Of a stretch of DNA of 59,471 nt, positions 57,123 to 59,471 are shown in pieces (position 1 is the first letter of the stretch; every line of letters starts with the position of its first letter). The notes beneath the pieces are model-generated. The model saw nothing but the letters and a program-made list of their open reading frames with translations. It had not been told where the DNA came from and did not search any database. Origin of the DNA: Curtobacterium oceanosedimentum (lineage in GTDB: Bacteria; Actinomycetota; Actinomycetes; Actinomycetales; Microbacteriaceae); the NCBI RefSeq assembly GCF_020297365.1, contig NZ_JAIXIG010000023.1:1-59471 (forward strand), given 5' to 3'. A program made the position numbers and the translations under genes.

Positions 57123-57853
57123 CGAGTCGCCGCCACGTCCGCGCTCGCGTCGTCCGCAGCACGCTCGGTCGCAGCCGCGACCTCGTCGGGCGTCGTCTCG
57201 CGGAGCGCGACGACCTGCGACAGGACCTGCTCGAACGCCGACGGGTCCTGCGCGCCGGAGACGCCGTACTTGCCGTCGATGACGAAGAACGGCACGCCGT
57301 TGATCCCGTAGGCCTGCGCCTGGGCCTGGTCGGCGCGGACGGCCGCGAGCTGCGAGTCGTCGCGCAGGGTGGCGAGGACCTCGTCGCGGTCGAGCCCGAC
57401 CTCGGCGGCGAGGTCCGCCAGCGCGGCGTCCTGCCCGACGTGCTCACCGCGTTCGAAGTAGGCGGTGAACAGGCGCTCGACCATGTCCAGCTGCTTGCCG
57501 TGCTGCTTGGCGAGGTGGATGACCTGGTGCGCCTTGACGGTGTTGGTGTGGTGCATGGCGTCGAAGTCGTACTGCAGTCCGACCGAGGCGGCGATCGCCG
57601 AGACCTGGTCGAGCATCTGCTGCGCCTGGTCGACGGGCATGCCCTTGTGGCCGGAGAGGAACTCGGCCTCGGTGCCCTCGAAGTCGACGGGGGTGTCCGG
57701 GCTCAGCTCGAAGGAGTGGTACTCGACCTCGACGGGCCGGGCGTCCGACGAGGCACCGAACGCGGCCACGCCGGCCTCGAACTTGCGCTTGCCGATGTAG
57801 CACCAGGGGCAGGCGATGTCCGACCAGACATCGACCTTCACGGAGTCGTTCAT
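57119..57853 (-). CDS. DsbA family oxidoreductase (FrnE-like)
   Basis: This 244-aa thioredoxin-fold protein has the active site CPWC in WSDIACPWCYIGKRKFE and the cis-Pro loop GVPFFVIDGKYGVSGAQ, typical of the cytosolic FrnE/2-hydroxychromene-2-carboxylate isomerase-like DsbA group. No signal peptide is present, so it acts in the cytoplasm. ATG 57853 is chosen because GGGGA lies 5 bases upstream; other starts at 57859 and 57865 are possible. Its stop overlaps the next small gene. Confidence 0.9.
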   Translation of the reverse strand: MNDSVKVDVWSDIACPWCYIGKRKFEAGVAAFGASSDARPVEVEYHSFELSPDTPVDFEGTEAEFLSGHKGMPVDQAQQMLDQVSAIAASVGLQYDFDAMHHTNTVKAHQVIHLAKQHGKQLDMVERLFTAYFERGEHVGQDAALADLAAEVGLDRDEVLATLRDDSQLAAVRADQAQAQAYGINGVPFFVIDGKYGVSGAQDPSAFEQVLSQVVALRETTPDEVAAATERAADDASADVAATR

Positions 57854-57891
57854 GCTCATCCCCAACGCGGGCGTGCGGCGCGCATTCCCGT

Positions 57892-57953
57892 CGCACGACC
57901 GAAGTCACCCCGCGCCACGCGATCGCGCGGTTCGGGGTGACTTCGGTCGTGCG
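57892..57953 (-). terminator. terminator after glyS
   Basis: A perfect 20-bp stem, CGCACGACCGAAGTCACCCC with GGGGTGACTTCGGTCGTGCG, encloses a 22-base loop. It begins 18 bases behind the glyS stop and ends before the DsbA-like gene. Confidence 0.7.
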
Positions 57954-57970
57954 GAGCGGAGCGGAACCGC

Positions 57971-59356
57971 CTACGCGCCGAGCAGCCGCTCGGCCAGGTA
58001 GCCCTGCAGCCGGTCGAGCGCCACGCGCTCCTGGCCCATGGTGTCGCGCTCGCGCACGGTCACGGCCTTGTCCTCGAGGGTGTCGAAGTCGACCGTGATG
58101 CAGAACGGCGTGCCGATCTCGTCGTGGCGACGGTAGCGACGGCCGATCGCCCCGGCGTCGTCGAAGTCCACGTTCCAGTTCTTGCGCAGGTCGTCGGCCA
58201 GGCCGCGGGCGACCGGGGACAGCTGCTCGTTGCGCGACAGCGGCAGGACCGCGGCCTTCACGGGCGCCAGGCGCGGGTCGAGGCGCAGCACGGTGCGCTT
58301 GTCGACGCCGCCCTTCGCGTTCGGGGCCTCGTCCTCGTGGTACGAGTCGAGCAGGAACGCCATGAGCGCACGGGTCAGGCCGAACGACGGCTCGATGACG
58401 TACGGCACGTACTTCTCGTTGGCCGCCTGGTCGAAGAACCGCAGGTCCTGGCCGGACGCCTCGATGTGGTTGTTGAGGTCGAAGTCGGTGCGGTTCGCGA
58501 CGCCCATGAGCTCGCCCCACTCCGAGCCGGTGAAGCCGAAGCGGTACTCGATGTCGGCGGTGGCGTCGGAGTAGTGCGCCCGCTCGCCGTCCGGCACGTC
58601 GAAGCGGCGGAGGTTCTCCGGGTCGATGCCGAGGTCGGTGTAGAACGCGACGGCGTCGGCGATCCACTGCTCGTAGTGCTCCTCGGCCGAGGCCGGCGGC
58701 ACGAAGTACTCGATCTCCATCTGCTCGAACTCGCGCGTGCGGAAGATGAAGTTGCCGGGCGTGATCTCGTTGCGGAACGCCTTGCCGACCTGACCGATGC
58801 CGAACGGGGGCTTCATCCGGCTGGTCGTCACGACCTGCGCGAAGTCCACGAAGATGCCCTGGGCAGTCTCGGGGCGCAGGAAGTTCAGGCCCTCTTCCGA
58901 CTCGACCGGGCCGAGGTACGTCTTGAGCATGCCGGAGAACTCGCGGGGCTCGGTCCACTCGCCGCGGGTGCCGCAGTTCGGGCAGGCGATCTCGGCCATG
59001 CCGCCTTCGGGGGCGCGGCCCTTCTTCGCCTCGAACGCCTCGAGCAGGTGGTCCTCGCGGAACCGGTGGTGGCAGTGCAGGCACTCGACCAGCGGGTCGG
59101 TGAACGTCGCCACGTGCCCGGAGGCCTCCCACACCTTGCGGGGCAGGATGACGGCGGAGTCGAGGCCGACCATGTCCCCGCGTCCGCGCACGAACCGCTG
59201 CCACCACTGGCGCTTGATGTTCTCCTTGAGCTCCACACCGAGGGGCCCGTAGTCCCACGCGGAGCGGGAGCCTCCGTAGATCTCACCCGACTGGAAGACG
59301 AAGCCGCGGCGCTTGGCCAGGGCGATGACGCTGTCGAGACGGGAGGGCTGTGCCAA
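57971..59356 (-). CDS. glyS: glycyl-tRNA synthetase
   Basis: This 461-aa class II enzyme is of the homodimeric type. The N-terminal [21 protein letters not shown] is characteristic. A zinc-binding pair CLHCHHRF and CPNCGTRG is present in the insertion. Class II motifs follow: [33 protein letters not shown] and [12 protein letters not shown]. The start is a TTG at 59356 with GGAG 7 bases upstream; no ATG or GTG is close enough to give the conserved N-terminus. Confidence 0.95.
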   Translation of the reverse strand: MAQPSRLDSVIALAKRRGFVFQSGEIYGGSRSAWDYGPLGVELKENIKRQWWQRFVRGRGDMVGLDSAVILPRKVWEASGHVATFTDPLVECLHCHHRFREDHLLEAFEAKKGRAPEGGMAEIACPNCGTRGEWTEPREFSGMLKTYLGPVESEEGLNFLRPETAQGIFVDFAQVVTTSRMKPPFGIGQVGKAFRNEITPGNFIFRTREFEQMEIEYFVPPASAEEHYEQWIADAVAFYTDLGIDPENLRRFDVPDGERAHYSDATADIEYRFGFTGSEWGELMGVANRTDFDLNNHIEASGQDLRFFDQAANEKYVPYVIEPSFGLTRALMAFLLDSYHEDEAPNAKGGVDKRTVLRLDPRLAPVKAAVLPLSRNEQLSPVARGLADDLRKNWNVDFDDAGAIGRRYRRHDEIGTPFCITVDFDTLEDKAVTVRERDTMGQERVALDRLQGYLAERLLGA

Positions 59357-59471
59357 AGGGTGCTCCAGAGGTCGCCGAGCTGGGTGCTCGGTGCGGAAAC
59401 GGTCCGGGCAAGACTACCGGCGATCGTCAGCCGGGAGGCCCGCCCCGCCCCCGCCGTCCGCGCTCACGACC

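Overview
The window is high-GC chromosomal DNA from an actinobacterium, most likely Microbacteriaceae and plausibly Curtobacterium. That reading rests on gene families and order and was not tested by search. The main signs are a stand-alone fasR-fabD-fabH-acpP-fabF block followed by a DUF3145 gene, a homodimer-type pyruvate dehydrogenase E1 beside fasR, many GTG starts, GTGA/ATGA overlaps between genes, and several starts sitting directly behind a -10 box with no ribosome binding site (leaderless style). No transposase, phage, plasmid or CRISPR feature is visible, and no gene is cut by either window edge.

Layout. 1-770: two small membrane proteins. 773-14453 (minus): a natural-product operon with a 70-aa secreted peptide, a 3518-aa three-module NRPS (C-A-T x3, then TE), an MbtH-like protein, a two-gene ABC exporter and an Sfp-type phosphopantetheinyl transferase. 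14732-18629: tRNA-Val, SatD with a membrane partner, a small membrane protein, an aldo/keto reductase and a lipoprotein. 18647-25809: a divergent cluster with a PaaK-like adenylate-forming enzyme and an Acg-like nitroreductase on one side, and a holo-ACP synthase, an atypical acyl carrier protein, an acyl-CoA dehydrogenase homologue, an aminoacyl-carrier-protein ligase and a two-domain alpha/beta hydrolase on the other. 25881-27350: alpha/beta hydrolase and AhpE-like peroxiredoxin. 27592-35421: aceE and the type II fatty acid synthesis genes. 35570-38222: DUF3145, DUF1684 and an AI-2E-family transporter. 38224-43549: tRNA(CAT), GT4 glycosyltransferase, DMT transporter, peptide deformylase, lipoprotein, GT39-like membrane glycosyltransferase, tRNA-Asn. 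43663-51210: a dipeptide/oligopeptide ABC transporter operon ending in a 2-hydroxyacid dehydrogenase. 51755-59356: dnaG, dgt, dusB, ybaK-like gene, a small coupled protein, a DsbA/FrnE-like oxidoreductase and glyS.

Two carrier-protein pathways stand out. In the NRPS operon, three adenylation domains with almost identical predicted specificity codes suggest a peptide built from one residue type, secreted by its own ABC exporter. In the 18.6-25.8 kb cluster, a class II tRNA-synthetase-like ligase probably loads a free amino acid onto a dedicated carrier protein, where an acyl-CoA dehydrogenase homologue could oxidise it, with release or transfer by a hydrolase whose nucleophile is cysteine. This second cluster, with its own AcpS, is the best candidate for an undescribed system. 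Both pathways are inferences from domain content; the products cannot be read from sequence alone.

The window also holds unusual repeats: a 26-bp perfect inverted repeat whose core 11-mer recurs elsewhere, a 42-bp tandem repeat built from the 3' end of dgt, a 7-bp tandem array, and a hexapeptide repeat inside the third adenylation domain.
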